64,000 nt of DNA from Hymenobacter translucens (GCF_020685205.1 NZ_JAJERB010000002.1:434001-498000); one strand, 5' to 3'. Shown: positions 52,402 to 61,820, numbered from the stretch's first letter. Translations and numbers: made by a program. The notes: a model not told the origin generated them from the sequence alone.

Positions 52402-54588
52402 TTACTGCAGCTGCTCGAAGTACCGGCGGCCCAGCCGGTCCGGAGCAGGGGCCGGGCGGGGAACGGCTATAGCTGCCGGCAGAAGCCGGGTGAGGGCGCG
52501 CACTGCCGCGGGCTGACAAGACGGGCAGGGCTGCTTGCCCGCCCGCACCTCGGCCTCCAGCCGCCGCACTGCCGACAACGCCCCAAGGTAGGCCCCAGGC
52601 TCCCGCAGGGCAGCCCGTGCCAACTCCTGCCCGGCCTGGCTGAGCAACTCCGCGTCAGGCGGATGCGTGGGCTGACCCTGCCGGGTGGCCTCGAGCCAGC
52701 TCAGAGCCCGGCGCACTGCCTCTTGTCGGGAGGGGGCTGGCCGCATTTGCTGACGAGTGGGCGCGGCGGCACCGGCTAGCTCACCCCCAAGGCGAAGGGT
52801 AGCTTCCGACAAGGGCGGAGGCTCAAATCCGGACTTGCGCACGTAAGCCCGGGTTTGCTGCTGCACCTGCTTGAGCAGGCGCAGGGCCCGGTATTCGAAG
52901 GGTAGTGCCTCGGCGGGTCGGACGGTGCGCAGGCGCAGCTCGGCTTCCCACATCTGGCTCAGCACGGCCCGCAGCTTGGCTTTTACGGCTGGTTCCAGAA
53001 AGTCTGCGGTTTCCTCGTCTTCGTGCTTGTGCACGTACGGGTCCTGCAGCGCTTCGATGGAGGCAGGCTCAGGAGTATGTGACGCGTGGTCATGGCCGTC
53101 GTCATCGGTATGGCTGGTATCGGCCGGGGACGTGGTCTGCCCGATGCTTTGCTCGGACTCTTCGCCGAGAAACTTACCGTAGCGCAGGCGTAAAACTTTC
53201 TGGTCAAAACCCAGCGTGTTGGCCCGCTCCGCTACCGTAGCCGCGGGCAGCTGTCTGCGTTCGGCCAGGAGCTTTTCCGTGTCGATAATAATCTGGCGCT
53301 GGCTGCGGAAGTAGGCCGGCATTACCTGCACGCTCAATCCCAGGTCGGAAGGCGCGTCGGCTACGGTGGTATCTTCCCACTGCACCAGATAGGCGTCGGT
53401 GCGGGCGCTGTGGCCGGCATTGTCCCAGGCCTGGACGTAGAAATACAGCTCGTCGCCGTAGGTGAGGCCCAGCGCCGGCAGGTTCAGGCGGCGGGTCAGC
53501 GTCGCCTGCTCCGGGCCGTTCCTCAGCCCCGCACTCAGGTCCTGGCTTACCTCCCGGAACTTCACGCCCTCGCCTTGGCCCTGCGCCGTGGTGATAAACA
53601 GGCGGGCCCGCGTCAGGCCGTAATCATCCCGCAAAGCAACGCGGATGGCAACGGTAGGCGTGGAGCCGAACTCAAGCAGCGTATAGGGCTTGGGCGTCAG
53701 GATGCGGATGGCCGGGGCCTGGTCGGGCTGAACGTCGATGGCGTAGTCGTCGGAGCGGCGGCCGGCGAAGTGCAGCTGGTAGAGAGCGGAGGCCGCAAGG
53801 ACCTGTTCGGTAAAAAACTCATTGGGTTGCCCGGCTACGGGGCGCAGCGGTAGCCGACGGCGGTTCAGCTCCAGCACCGGGGCCGGCTTACCTGCTCCGC
53901 TCACGCGCACCAGCCAGCGTACCCGGGCACCGTGCGGGCACCGAAACGAGGGCTGAGCCGGGGAAAAAGCCGGTTGTCGGGTGTAAGCCGGCGGCGTCAC
54001 GGTAATAACGGTTGACAGAATACGAGGGGCAGCCCCGGGGGCAGCGGAGCCAGGCGCATCCGGGAAGTGCAGGCGCAGCGCGGGAGCGGAGTGTGGCGCA
54101 GCAGGCGTCGGCCAGAGCGCCACGGCCCCACTGGCGAGCAGCAAAAGCAGGGTCACAAGAGCCACGTTGCGCCAGGCTACCGGCAGCACCGGGCGGTGGT
54201 GGGTCCGCAGCTCCTGCAGCTGCTGGCCGGTGCGCTGCTGCTGCAGCTGTTCCAGGAGGTTGAGGCTGGCTGCGGGGCGTAGCAGCAGGCCCGTACTATC
54301 TTCAAGCGAGGGATAAAGCCGGTCCAGGCGACGGGCGACCCGGTGTAGATCAGGCTGCCACAGCCGGTAAAGCCAGAATATCAGCCCGCCCAGGGCCAGC
54401 GCCAGTAGTAGCCCGGCACCCCAGCGCAGCGCCGGCCAACGCCAGCCGACCAGGACAATCAGCAAAAAAGCCCCCGCGCCGGGCGCCAGCAGCTTCAGCG
54501 TCTGCCAGCCGGCCCACTGCCGCCAGATGTCTTTCAAAGCCGAAGCGGGAAAGGAGAGGTTCGATATGGTCTGCCGGGTGGTCATCAT
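52402..54588 (-). CDS. DUF4175-type membrane protein of MoxR/BatA operon
   Basis: A 728-residue protein from ATG 54588 (MMTTRQTISNLSF), whose ATG overlaps the stop of the BatA-like gene (ATGA); a much longer open frame to 55530 is a shadow inside the upstream gene. Two N-terminal membrane helices (LLAPGAGAFLLIVLVGW and LLLALALGGLIFWLY) and a third after a short loop (ALVTLLLLLASGAVALW). The rest is periplasmic: beta-rich segments (VRWLVRVSGAGKPAPVLEL), then helical, Gln/Arg/Glu-rich with a His/Asp cluster (TDDDGHDHASHTPE). It resembles the large membrane proteins in MoxR-BatA loci; function unknown. Confidence 0.85.
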   Translation of the reverse strand: MMTTRQTISNLSFPASALKDIWRQWAGWQTLKLLAPGAGAFLLIVLVGWRWPALRWGAGLLLALALGGLIFWLYRLWQPDLHRVARRLDRLYPSLEDSTGLLLRPAASLNLLEQLQQQRTGQQLQELRTHHRPVLPVAWRNVALVTLLLLLASGAVALWPTPAAPHSAPALRLHFPDAPGSAAPGAAPRILSTVITVTPPAYTRQPAFSPAQPSFRCPHGARVRWLVRVSGAGKPAPVLELNRRRLPLRPVAGQPNEFFTEQVLAASALYQLHFAGRRSDDYAIDVQPDQAPAIRILTPKPYTLLEFGSTPTVAIRVALRDDYGLTRARLFITTAQGQGEGVKFREVSQDLSAGLRNGPEQATLTRRLNLPALGLTYGDELYFYVQAWDNAGHSARTDAYLVQWEDTTVADAPSDLGLSVQVMPAYFRSQRQIIIDTEKLLAERRQLPAATVAERANTLGFDQKVLRLRYGKFLGEESEQSIGQTTSPADTSHTDDDGHDHASHTPEPASIEALQDPYVHKHEDEETADFLEPAVKAKLRAVLSQMWEAELRLRTVRPAEALPFEYRALRLLKQVQQQTRAYVRKSGFEPPPLSEATLRLGGELAGAAAPTRQQMRPAPSRQEAVRRALSWLEATRQGQPTHPPDAELLSQAGQELARAALREPGAYLGALSAVRRLEAEVRAGKQPCPSCQPAAVRALTRLLPAAIAVPRPAPAPDRLGRRYFEQLQ

Positions 54589-56144
54589 GAAGCAGACGTA
54601 ACGGGCTGACTGCGGCGGTGCGCCAGCCAGCGTTCCAGGGCAAACACCAACGCCGCCAGCCCCACAAACCAGGGGCGCAGGTCGAGCAGCTCCGCCGTAG
54701 AGCGTGGTGAAGCCGGATTCACAGCGGGTGAGGAAGAAGCGGGCAGCTGCCCCGGGTCCAGGGCGCGCTGGTCGGGTCCGGTGCCGGAAGCATCTTCGGG
54801 CTGCAGCAGGGACAGCAACAGCGCCGGCAGGGCCTGGCTTTCGGCCAGATTGCTCCAGGCCGGATGCAGCCGGGAATGAAAGTAGTAGCGTGCCCCCGTT
54901 CCCTGAGGAGTTACCGACAGCACTGGTCGGCCCAAACCATCGGACCAGAGCGCCCGGCTCCCGGCAGCCGGCATGGTGTCGCGGCGAAACAGCGTGACCG
55001 GCTGTTCGGCAGGCCGGATGTTCAGTGCCAGCAGAGCCGGACGCTGAAGGCCGGGGCCGCGGGCATCCTGCCACAGGCGCAGCCCGTGGTCGATCTGCCC
55101 AAGCCAGGCCGCCGGCACCGGAGCCTCGGCCAGCCAGAAAAGCCAGCGCAGCGAATCGGCGACCAAGGGCGGGTTCGGGGACGTCTGCACAACCACCGGC
55201 ACGGCAACGCCCAGGGCCGCCGCCTGCAGCGCAGCTTTCAGGTAGCGGGCGTCCGGGCCATGTTGGGAATCGGCATAAATTCCGATGCGCAGCGGCTTGG
55301 TCTGCACCTGGACTGCGGCAGCTTTTTCGCCGTTTGGATGCTCCGGTGTAAGGGTGGCGACCGTGGAAGAGGAGCGGTAGCGCAGCGGCGGCAGGCCCGG
55401 CAGCCGCACCAGACCACCGTCCCGGGGCCGGCTCACGCTCAGTCGACGGAAAACAGTTCCGGTCGGGGAGCTGCGTCCGATGAGCAGGCGCAGGCTGTCG
55501 GGCCCTGAGCCTGCGGCCGACTGCAGCCATACCGCTGAGCCGGGCGGCAGGGTCTGCCAGGTAACCCGGGCCGGTAGGGGCGCGTGGCTGCCCTGAAAGT
55601 TGCGCAGCGCCGAGGTCGTCAGCAGATGAAGCGGCTGGTTGGGGAAAGAGTCGGCGGCCTGCCGGGCCCGGGCCCAGAGAAACAGGCTGGTGTCGGTGGT
55701 CGGAAATTGGTCGACGTACGGGCCGGCCGTGGAGTCGGCGGCCCGGGCAGCTGCTGAAATCAGGCGAAAGCCCCGGGCCAGGTACCGCACCTCGTAGCCC
55801 CGGCGGCGGAGGGAGTCAAGCTGCCCTCGTACCATTTCAAAACCGGGATGGCGCAGCAGACCAGGCTCCATCAGCACCTGGCCGCGGGAGCCGGGCTGAT
55901 AAAAGCGCCAGCCGGGCGCGGCCGCGGCCAGGGCCAGCAGCCCCACCAGCGCCGCGCGAAGGAGCAGCAAAAAAAACTGCTCCAGCTGCAACTGCCGCAG
56001 CCGGCGGTTGGCCCCTTCGGTCAGCCAGCGCAGGCTGCCCACGGCCACCTTCCGGGCCGGACGACGGTTCCAGAGGTGAATGGCCACCGGTACCAGCAGC
56101 CCCAGCAATGCCAGCAGGCCCGATATGTTGAGCAGGGTAAACAA
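54585..56144 (-). CDS. BatA N-terminal domain membrane protein
   Basis: A 519-residue protein. The N-terminal ~80 residues are the aerotolerance-regulator BatA domain (TIGR02226): MFTLLNISGLLALLGLLVPVA.HLWNRRPARKVAVGSLRWL, then QFFLLLLRAALVGLLALAAA. A large periplasmic domain follows, with no clear MIDAS-type VWA. The last membrane segment is near LLDLRPWFVGLAALVFALERWLA. It is encoded between the DUF58 gene and the DUF4175-type gene, the latter overlapping it by 4 bp. Confidence 0.88.
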   Translation of the reverse strand: MFTLLNISGLLALLGLLVPVAIHLWNRRPARKVAVGSLRWLTEGANRRLRQLQLEQFFLLLLRAALVGLLALAAAAPGWRFYQPGSRGQVLMEPGLLRHPGFEMVRGQLDSLRRRGYEVRYLARGFRLISAAARAADSTAGPYVDQFPTTDTSLFLWARARQAADSFPNQPLHLLTTSALRNFQGSHAPLPARVTWQTLPPGSAVWLQSAAGSGPDSLRLLIGRSSPTGTVFRRLSVSRPRDGGLVRLPGLPPLRYRSSSTVATLTPEHPNGEKAAAVQVQTKPLRIGIYADSQHGPDARYLKAALQAAALGVAVPVVVQTSPNPPLVADSLRWLFWLAEAPVPAAWLGQIDHGLRLWQDARGPGLQRPALLALNIRPAEQPVTLFRRDTMPAAGSRALWSDGLGRPVLSVTPQGTGARYYFHSRLHPAWSNLAESQALPALLLSLLQPEDASGTGPDQRALDPGQLPASSSPAVNPASPRSTAELLDLRPWFVGLAALVFALERWLAHRRSQPVTSAS

Positions 56145-56258
56145 GCGCGCGGGTCGGATTTAAGCGTAAAGGCGGATGGTGAGACGGGCAGGGTGCCGTA
56201 AAGGTGACAAGTTACTCAGGGCTATATTGGGGCGGCTGCCTACTGAGCGGTCGGTTTT

Positions 56259-57134
56259 TCATGGTTGACGCTGCCGGCGGCGCAGAAACTCGCGGAGAGC
56301 CTGGGTTAGCGGTTCTGCGGTGCTCAGCTGCTGATAGTCGTACCCCTCACGCCGGGTGTGCCGGGCCGTGCTTTGAAGCCAGGCCTGCAGCTGCTGCCGA
56401 TACGCGCGGCGCTGCTGGTCGGCATCGAGCTGCAGGGTGCGGCCGGTTTCAAGGTCTTCGAAGGTGACGGCGCCGCGGTACGTGAAGTCCAGCTCGTTCC
56501 GGGCCAGTAGGTGCAGCACCAGAATCTCGCCCGTTACCGGCCGGAGCCGGCTCAGCAGCCGCTGAATCTCGCCTGCTTCCTCGTACAGGTCACTGACGCA
56601 CACCGTAAGCCCCCGCTGCCGCCGGGCCGTGAGCGGGGCCAGCCGGGTGGCATCCGGAAAGCTGCCCCCGGCCTGGGCATGCTCCAGGGCCTGGTACAGG
56701 CGCGGCAGCTGTCCGGCATCGGTGCGGGCCGGCACGTGGTGCAGACCGGCCGGGTGCAGCACGGTCAGGGCTACCGCGTCGCCCTGCTGCCCGGCCAGGT
56801 AAGCCAAGGCTGCCAGCAGCAGACGGGCATACTCGAGCTTGGTCAGGCCGTTGTCGTCGCGGTGGTTCATCGAGGCGCTGGCGTCGAGCAGCAGATGAAC
56901 CGTCAGGCTGGTATCCACTTCCGACTCCCGCAGATAGTACCGGTCTGAGCGGGCGGCCAGACGCCAGTCGAGGCGGCGCAGGTCGTCGCCGGGCTGGTAG
57001 GGGCGGTACTGGCTGAACTCGAGGCCCGCGCCGCGCCGCCGGCTCACGTGCTGCCCGGCCAACGCGCCCTCTACCGCCTGGCGGGCGGCCAAAGACAGAT
57101 TGCGCAAGCCGTGGAGGTGTTCGGGCGTCAGCAC
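56259..57134 (-). CDS. DUF58 domain protein (VWA-like)
   Basis: A 291-residue cytoplasmic protein, GTG start at 57134. The DUF58 core is complete: GLEFSQYRPYQPGDDLRRLDWRLAARSDRYYLRE and the VWA-like HLLLDASASM with DxSxS (MIDAS), then LEYARLLLAALAYLAGQQGDA, SDLYEEAGE and LVLHLLARNELDF. Works with the MoxR ATPase encoded just upstream, in what the family suggests is a metal-insertion or envelope-stress chaperone-like module. Confidence 0.93.
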   Translation of the reverse strand: MLTPEHLHGLRNLSLAARQAVEGALAGQHVSRRRGAGLEFSQYRPYQPGDDLRRLDWRLAARSDRYYLRESEVDTSLTVHLLLDASASMNHRDDNGLTKLEYARLLLAALAYLAGQQGDAVALTVLHPAGLHHVPARTDAGQLPRLYQALEHAQAGGSFPDATRLAPLTARRQRGLTVCVSDLYEEAGEIQRLLSRLRPVTGEILVLHLLARNELDFTYRGAVTFEDLETGRTLQLDADQQRRAYRQQLQAWLQSTARHTRREGYDYQQLSTAEPLTQALREFLRRRQRQP

Positions 57135-57167
57135 TTACGGGTAGTTGATAACTAAGAATTGAGGCGG

Positions 57168-58160
57168 TTATACCGGAACGGCTTTCAGCAGCTCCCGGAC
57201 CGCATCATCGGCAGTCAGGTTTTCAGCTTCCGCATTGAAGTTCAGCAGTACCCGGTGGCGCAGCACGGCCGGCGCGAGGGCCCGGATATCCTCCAGGGTA
57301 GCCGCAAACCGCCCCTGGAGCAGGGCCCGGGCTTTGGCGCACAAAATCAGGGCCTGCCCGGCCCGGGGCCCGGCGCCCCAGCGGCCATATTCCTGGATAA
57401 ACTGCACGTCCGACGTGGCCGGTCGCGTAGCCCGGACCAGGCGGTTCACGAACGCCAGCAGCTCCGGGCTCAGGCTCACCTGCCGGACCAGCTGCTGCAG
57501 CTGTCGGATGTCGTCGGCGCCCAGTACGGGCCGCACCTGCGGGGTTGCCGTGCCGGTAGTGCCGCTGAGCACGGCCAGCTCCTCCTGCTCGGTAGGGTAG
57601 CCAATGCGGACGTACAGCAGAAACCGGTCGAGCTGGGCTTCGGGCAGCGGATACGTGCCCGACTGCTCAATGGGGTTCTGGGTGGCCAGCAGGAAGAACG
57701 GCTGGGGCAGGGCGTGTTCCAGTCCGGCATAGGTTACGTGCCCTTCCTGCATGGCTTCCAGCAGGGCAGCCTGGGTTTTGGGCGGCGTCCGGTTGATTTC
57801 ATCGGCCAGCACGAGGCTGGCGAAGATGGGGCCGGGGTTGAACTTAAAGGAGCGGCGGCCGGTGCCATGGTCTTCCTCCAGGACTTCGGTGCCCAGAATA
57901 TCGGTGGGCATCAGGTCGGGGGTGAACTGGATGCGGCGGAATGAGAGGTCGGTGGCAGCGGCCAGGGTGCGGACCAGCAGCGTTTTAGCCAGCCCCGGTA
58001 CGCCCTCGAGCAGGGCGTGGCCCCCGGCCAGCAACGCCACCAGTACCTCGTCGAGCACAGCTTCCTGCCCCACGATAACCTTGGCAATTTCCTGGCGCAG
58101 CGGGGGCAGCTTCGCCAGCAGGGCACGGACAGAGGACTCGGTTTCGGTCACGAAAGTCAA
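57168..58160 (-). CDS. MoxR family AAA+ ATPase
   Basis: A 330-residue AAA+ ATPase (start TTG 58160 or GTG 58151). VIVGQEAVLDEVLVALLAGGHALLEGVPGLAKT is the N-terminal block with Walker A (GVPGLAKT); Walker B is LVLADEINRTPP; then sensor 1 FFLLATQNPIEQSGTYPLPEAQ, arginine finger ALLEAMQEGHVTYAG region, and sensor 2 GPRAGQAL. It is the first gene of a leftward operon MoxR - DUF58 - BatA-like - DUF4175-like - membrane protein, the classic arrangement; no VWA BatB-type gene with a clear MIDAS other than DUF58 is present. Confidence 0.94.
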   Translation of the reverse strand: MTFVTETESSVRALLAKLPPLRQEIAKVIVGQEAVLDEVLVALLAGGHALLEGVPGLAKTLLVRTLAAATDLSFRRIQFTPDLMPTDILGTEVLEEDHGTGRRSFKFNPGPIFASLVLADEINRTPPKTQAALLEAMQEGHVTYAGLEHALPQPFFLLATQNPIEQSGTYPLPEAQLDRFLLYVRIGYPTEQEELAVLSGTTGTATPQVRPVLGADDIRQLQQLVRQVSLSPELLAFVNRLVRATRPATSDVQFIQEYGRWGAGPRAGQALILCAKARALLQGRFAATLEDIRALAPAVLRHRVLLNFNAEAENLTADDAVRELLKAVPV

Positions 58161-58176
58161 AAATGAGAGCAGGTGT

Positions 58177-58262
58177 AAAGTCTGATGAAAGAAGCGGATT
58201 TGCGGTTGAGAGCAGAATAAAGCCGAAAAAAAGTCGGAGAGTAAAAGTCTGATTTTTCAGAC
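58177..58262. promoter_or_regulatory. AAAGTCTGAT decamers between MoxR operon and barrel genes
   Basis: AAAGTCTGAT at 58177-58186 and again at 58244-58253. The second is part of a perfect hairpin GTCTGATTTTTCAGAC (58247-58262). A third copy, followed by TAATCAG, lies at 59023-59032 between barrel genes 1 and 2. Possibly a repeated regulatory motif. Confidence 0.42.
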
Positions 58263-58336
58263 AAGTGGTTTGCCTCAGGCCACCCGGGCCTGCACTTTTG
58301 AATCATTCTTCTGAACAATCCCACGATCCCCATACA

Positions 58337-59014
58337 ATGAACTGCGTTTCCGGTTTCCGTCAATCCTCCTACAAACGGCTGCTCCTGATTTTGGCTGCAT
58401 CCCTGCCCGCTTTTACCACGCTGGCGCAGGATGCCGAGGTGCCGGCTCCGAAGTCCGCCGGCCGCAACATCCTGCGCGTCGACCTGGTGAATCCCGTTTT
58501 TGAAAACGTCATCAACTTCGATCTGTTCGAGGACAAGCCCTGGGCGTTTCCCGTACTGCTCAGCTACGAGCGGCAGCTGACCAGGCAAACCAGCCTGGGT
58601 GGGGAAATTCTGCTCAACGGCGGCAACTCCGAGCAGCGCCGTAGCGGCGGCTCGCTGCAGTTTCGGTACTATGCCCGACCTAATTCGGGCCCTAAGCCCC
58701 TCTCCGGCTTCTACGTAGCCCCAACGGTGTCGTACCGCAAGATTCAGTTCTTCGATGCCGGCATCCAGCCGTCGGGCCCTTACGCCACGGTGCGGGCTGT
58801 GGGGGCGGGGGCCTACGCGGGCTGGCAGGGCGGTACAGAAACCAACCGCCACGGGCAGCGCCTGGTGCTCGATATATCGGCCGGGCTTATGGGCTGGCTG
58901 CCTAAGAACAGCGTCCCCGCCAACGAGCGTCCGGCCGGGGAGGAGTACGAGTCCCGTTGGATCAGCAAACGCGTCGCCTTCGATGCGCGGATCGGCGTGG
59001 GAGTGCAGTTTTAA
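58337..59014 (+). CDS. Exported outer-membrane-barrel-like protein, copy 1
   Basis: A 225-residue protein from ATG 58337 (MNCVSGFRQSS); a longer open frame to 58265 lacks a signal at its N-terminus. Signal peptide (cleavage about TLA-QD, residue 31). The mature part contains strands with YERQLTRQTSLGGEILLNGGNSE, LQFRYYAR, LSGFYVAPTVSYR, and ends VGVQF. This is the DUF3575-like beta-barrel pattern. Two similar proteins follow in tandem. Function unknown; probably an outer-membrane porin-like or structural protein. Confidence 0.83.
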   Translation: MNCVSGFRQSSYKRLLLILAASLPAFTTLAQDAEVPAPKSAGRNILRVDLVNPVFENVINFDLFEDKPWAFPVLLSYERQLTRQTSLGGEILLNGGNSEQRRSGGSLQFRYYARPNSGPKPLSGFYVAPTVSYRKIQFFDAGIQPSGPYATVRAVGAGAYAGWQGGTETNRHGQRLVLDISAGLMGWLPKNSVPANERPAGEEYESRWISKRVAFDARIGVGVQF

Positions 59015-59061
59015 CATTTTCCAAAGTCTGATTAATCAGTTCATCTGCAAAAGCGGGCACA

Positions 59062-59709
59062 ATGAAACAGCACTACCTCTTCTTTACCATGCTGCTGATC
59101 TGCGGCCTGCTTGGGTTCCGCCCGGCCCGGGCGCAGGCCACTACCGAGGCTGCTGCCGCCGGCCCGGAGCAGCAGCACCGCAACGTGGTGCGCCTAGACG
59201 TGCTTTCGCCGGCCGTACATACCCTGATTAACTCCTTGCTAGAAAGTAATGGGGTAACTATCCCGGTGCTGGCTTCCTACGAGCGCCACCTGACCGGCCG
59301 TTGGAGCCTGGGAGCCGAAGGTTTCCTCAGAGGCGGGTCTACGCCCGACCGCGGGAGCGGCGCTGCCTTGCAGGCGCGCTACTACCTGACGGGAGCTGAG
59401 CGCGCACCCCTGACGGGCCTTTACGTGGCGCCGGTTGTGAGCTACCGGCTGCGGCGCGTGGTGTATATGGGCAGCACCAACCGCCAGGGCCACCGCGGTG
59501 GGGCCGGGTTTCTGCTGGGGTATCAGCTGCCCCTTGGGCCGGCTGCCCGGGCCCGCTTTGTGCTCGATGGCGCCGCCGGGGCAATGGCCTGGACCCGGTT
59601 GGGCTCTGATCAGCAGGTGCAGCCACTCGCTTCACCGGAGCAACCACTTCCAATCGGAGGTACTGGCCTGGTTCCTGACGCCCGGCTCGGCCTGGGCTAC
59701 CGCTTTTGA
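59062..59709 (+). CDS. Exported outer-membrane-barrel-like protein, copy 2
   Basis: A 215-residue paralogue. Signal peptide ends about ARA-QA (residue 25). NVVRLDVLSPAVHTLINSL, YERHLTGRWSLGAEGFLRGG, LQARYYL, LTGLYVAPVVSYRLRR, and final LGLGYRF match copies 1 and 3 in order. It differs from them in lacking LLNGGN and in the central region, so it is diverged rather than a recent duplicate. 47 bp after copy 1. Confidence 0.82.
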   Translation: MKQHYLFFTMLLICGLLGFRPARAQATTEAAAAGPEQQHRNVVRLDVLSPAVHTLINSLLESNGVTIPVLASYERHLTGRWSLGAEGFLRGGSTPDRGSGAALQARYYLTGAERAPLTGLYVAPVVSYRLRRVVYMGSTNRQGHRGGAGFLLGYQLPLGPAARARFVLDGAAGAMAWTRLGSDQQVQPLASPEQPLPIGGTGLVPDARLGLGYRF

Positions 59710-59807
59710 GGAAGCGTATCTAATCCAGGTTAAAACAACACCCTGAAACCCGTGCCCTTCCGGACCAGGTTTCCTGTTTCATTTTGCTTTTTAATCTTAA
59801 CCCAGTT

Positions 59808-60470
59808 ATGAAATTTCTCGCTCACTGCTGCAGCGCGCTGCTGGCTTTGACATCACTGAGCAGCTTTGCTCAGGAACCCGCCCCGGAAACTACGCTGCCC
59901 GCAACAGCCTTGCACGCCCGTCGAAATCTGCTGCGGGTAGATATGGCCGGGCTGCTGGTCACCAACCTTGAATATAACCTGATATCCAACCGCAAAACGC
60001 TGATGCCCGTGCTGCTGGGCTACGAGCGGGGAGTCAGCCGGCATTGGAGCGTTGGAACGGAAGTACTGCTTAATGGCGGCAACCCTGAGGAGCGTCTGTG
60101 GGGCGCCTCGCTGCAGGGCCGGGTTTATGCCCGCCCGGCTACTGAAAAACAGCTTCCCACCGGCTTTTATCTGGCGCCGACGCTGGGCTACCGGCACGCC
60201 AAAGTAAGCCAGTATGGGTTTTTTGGTACCGAACACCACCTCGGCGGCGTGGGAGCCCACACCGGGGTACTGCTTTCGTTGAGTAAGCTGGCCTCGGGGC
60301 TTGTAATCGATACGTCGCTGGGTGTTATGGGCTGGCAGACGCTTGGGGAAGTCAAGCTGACCGGTGAACCCGAGAAGTTTGGCTACAGCCGTAATACAAT
60401 CATGGTCAGCCCCCAAAGGGAAGGCAAGGCGCTGGTTGACGGCCGCTTTAGCGTAGGCTGGCGGTTTTAA
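59808..60470 (+). CDS. Exported outer-membrane-barrel-like protein, copy 3
   Basis: A 220-residue paralogue from ATG 59808 (MKFLAHCCSAL); the ATG at 59784 would place an 8-residue leader before it. Signal peptide (cleavage about SFA-QE). RNLLRVDMAGLLVTNLEYNL, YERGVSRHWSVGTEVLLNGGN, LQGRVYARP, PTGFYLAPTLGYRHAK, VSPQREGKALVDGRFSVGWRF. Three tandem copies likely form one operon; no regulator or ligand is known. Confidence 0.83.
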   Translation: MKFLAHCCSALLALTSLSSFAQEPAPETTLPATALHARRNLLRVDMAGLLVTNLEYNLISNRKTLMPVLLGYERGVSRHWSVGTEVLLNGGNPEERLWGASLQGRVYARPATEKQLPTGFYLAPTLGYRHAKVSQYGFFGTEHHLGGVGAHTGVLLSLSKLASGLVIDTSLGVMGWQTLGEVKLTGEPEKFGYSRNTIMVSPQREGKALVDGRFSVGWRF

Positions 60471-60767
60471 GGTTTCCGCCCCAGCACTTTTCAGAGGCCG
60501 CTTCTTTTCAGCCGCTGCCGCAGTTGTGCGCAGGCGTGCCGCAGTGTGAATCCTGTCCGCGCCGGCTTGTTCTGATGTCCGGTGACGGAAACCCTGGGCG
60601 CCGGAAGCAACCCGTGGGCATAAGCCAGATGATCAGGAATTCGCCTTTCTTATGGCCTGCATGGCTGTTCAGAATCCGCTTCGAGTTTGGTGTCCTTGCT
60701 AACTTGCATGGGAAGCAGCTGCTTCAACCCATCCGTTTAACTCCCCGACTTCCCTTTTACTACTGGA

Positions 60768-61820
60768 ATGGCCAAGGCAAACAAGCGCACCTCCCTCGCC
60801 GACCTTGCCAAAGAACTGGGGCTGGCCAATTCCACGGTTTCGCGCGCCCTGAATCATGCCTCCGACGTGAGCGACGCCACCAAGGCTCAGGTCTGGGCGC
60901 TGGCTGAAAAGCTCCACTACCAGCCAAACAGCCTGGCCGCCGCCCTGCGCAAAGGTCGCAGCAACGTACTGGGCGTGATTGTGCCCCACATCAACGGGGC
61001 ATTTTTCCCGGCCGTGGTGCATGGCATCGAGGAAGTGGCCAGCAAAGCCGGCTTCAACGTGATGATCTGCCAGTCGACGGAGGACGTGGACCGGGAAAAA
61101 AAGCACGTCGAGGCGCTGCTGAAAGCCCAGGTAGATGGTATTCTGGTGTCGATGTCGAATACCACCCGCGACTATGCGCACTTTGAACGGGTGCGAAGCC
61201 AGGGTACGCCCCTGGTGTTTTTTGACCGGATGCCCGCGCTGCCGGATGCCTGCGGGGTGGTGGTCGACGACTACCTCGGTGCCTACCAGGTTATGGAGCA
61301 CCTCATTGAGCAGGGCTGCCGCCGCATCGCGCACTTTGCCGGCCCGCAGATTTTGAATACCACCTACGACCGGTTTCGCGCCTACCAGGATGCGCTTAAA
61401 GCGCACGGCATACCGTATCGCGAAGAGCTGGTGGTTCACTTGCCGGGCTCTTCCACCACGGCCGGGATGACGGCCATGCAGCAGCTGCTTCAGCTTCCCG
61501 AACGCCCGGATGCGGTTTTCTCGGCGTATGATTTTCCCGCGGGCGGTGCCCTGCAGTTGTTGGAAGACTACGGCATCCGGGTAGCGGAGGATATTGCCCT
61601 GGTAGGCTTCAGCAACGAGCCGTTCACCACGATGATCAAGCCGCGGCTAACCTCCGTGGACCAGCACGGCACGCTGATGGGCGAAACCGCCGTGGAGCTT
61701 TTCCTGCAGCTGCTCAAGCGTGCCGAGCCGCTCAGCAGCCGGCGCATCGTGCTGAAGCCCCAACTCGTCGTCCGCGACTCTTCCCTTTACGGGCAGCCCG
61801 CTTTTCATAAGCAGGCCTGA
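60768..61820 (+). CDS. LacI family transcriptional regulator
   Basis: A 350-residue regulator: HTH at residues 9-28 (SLADLAKELGLANSTVSRAL) with hinge helix YQPNSLAAALRKGRSN, then a periplasmic-binding-protein-like sensor (VLGVIVPHINGAFFPAVVHGIE, VDGILVSMSNTT, GTPLVFFDRMP, RIAHFAGP, RPDAVFSAYDFPAGGALQLLEDYGIRVAEDIALVGFSNEPF). It is followed on the same strand by the GH95 gene, so it likely senses a sugar (perhaps fucose-containing) and controls that gene. The 297 bp before it contain no other gene. Confidence 0.93.
   Translation: MAKANKRTSLADLAKELGLANSTVSRALNHASDVSDATKAQVWALAEKLHYQPNSLAAALRKGRSNVLGVIVPHINGAFFPAVVHGIEEVASKAGFNVMICQSTEDVDREKKHVEALLKAQVDGILVSMSNTTRDYAHFERVRSQGTPLVFFDRMPALPDACGVVVDDYLGAYQVMEHLIEQGCRRIAHFAGPQILNTTYDRFRAYQDALKAHGIPYREELVVHLPGSSTTAGMTAMQQLLQLPERPDAVFSAYDFPAGGALQLLEDYGIRVAEDIALVGFSNEPFTTMIKPRLTSVDQHGTLMGETAVELFLQLLKRAEPLSSRRIVLKPQLVVRDSSLYGQPAFHKQA

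Noticed and set aside
54589..55530. N-terminal extension of the DUF4175-type gene to 55530
   Set aside because: Lies entirely inside the BatA-like gene in another frame; the ATGA overlap at 54585-54588 is the natural start.
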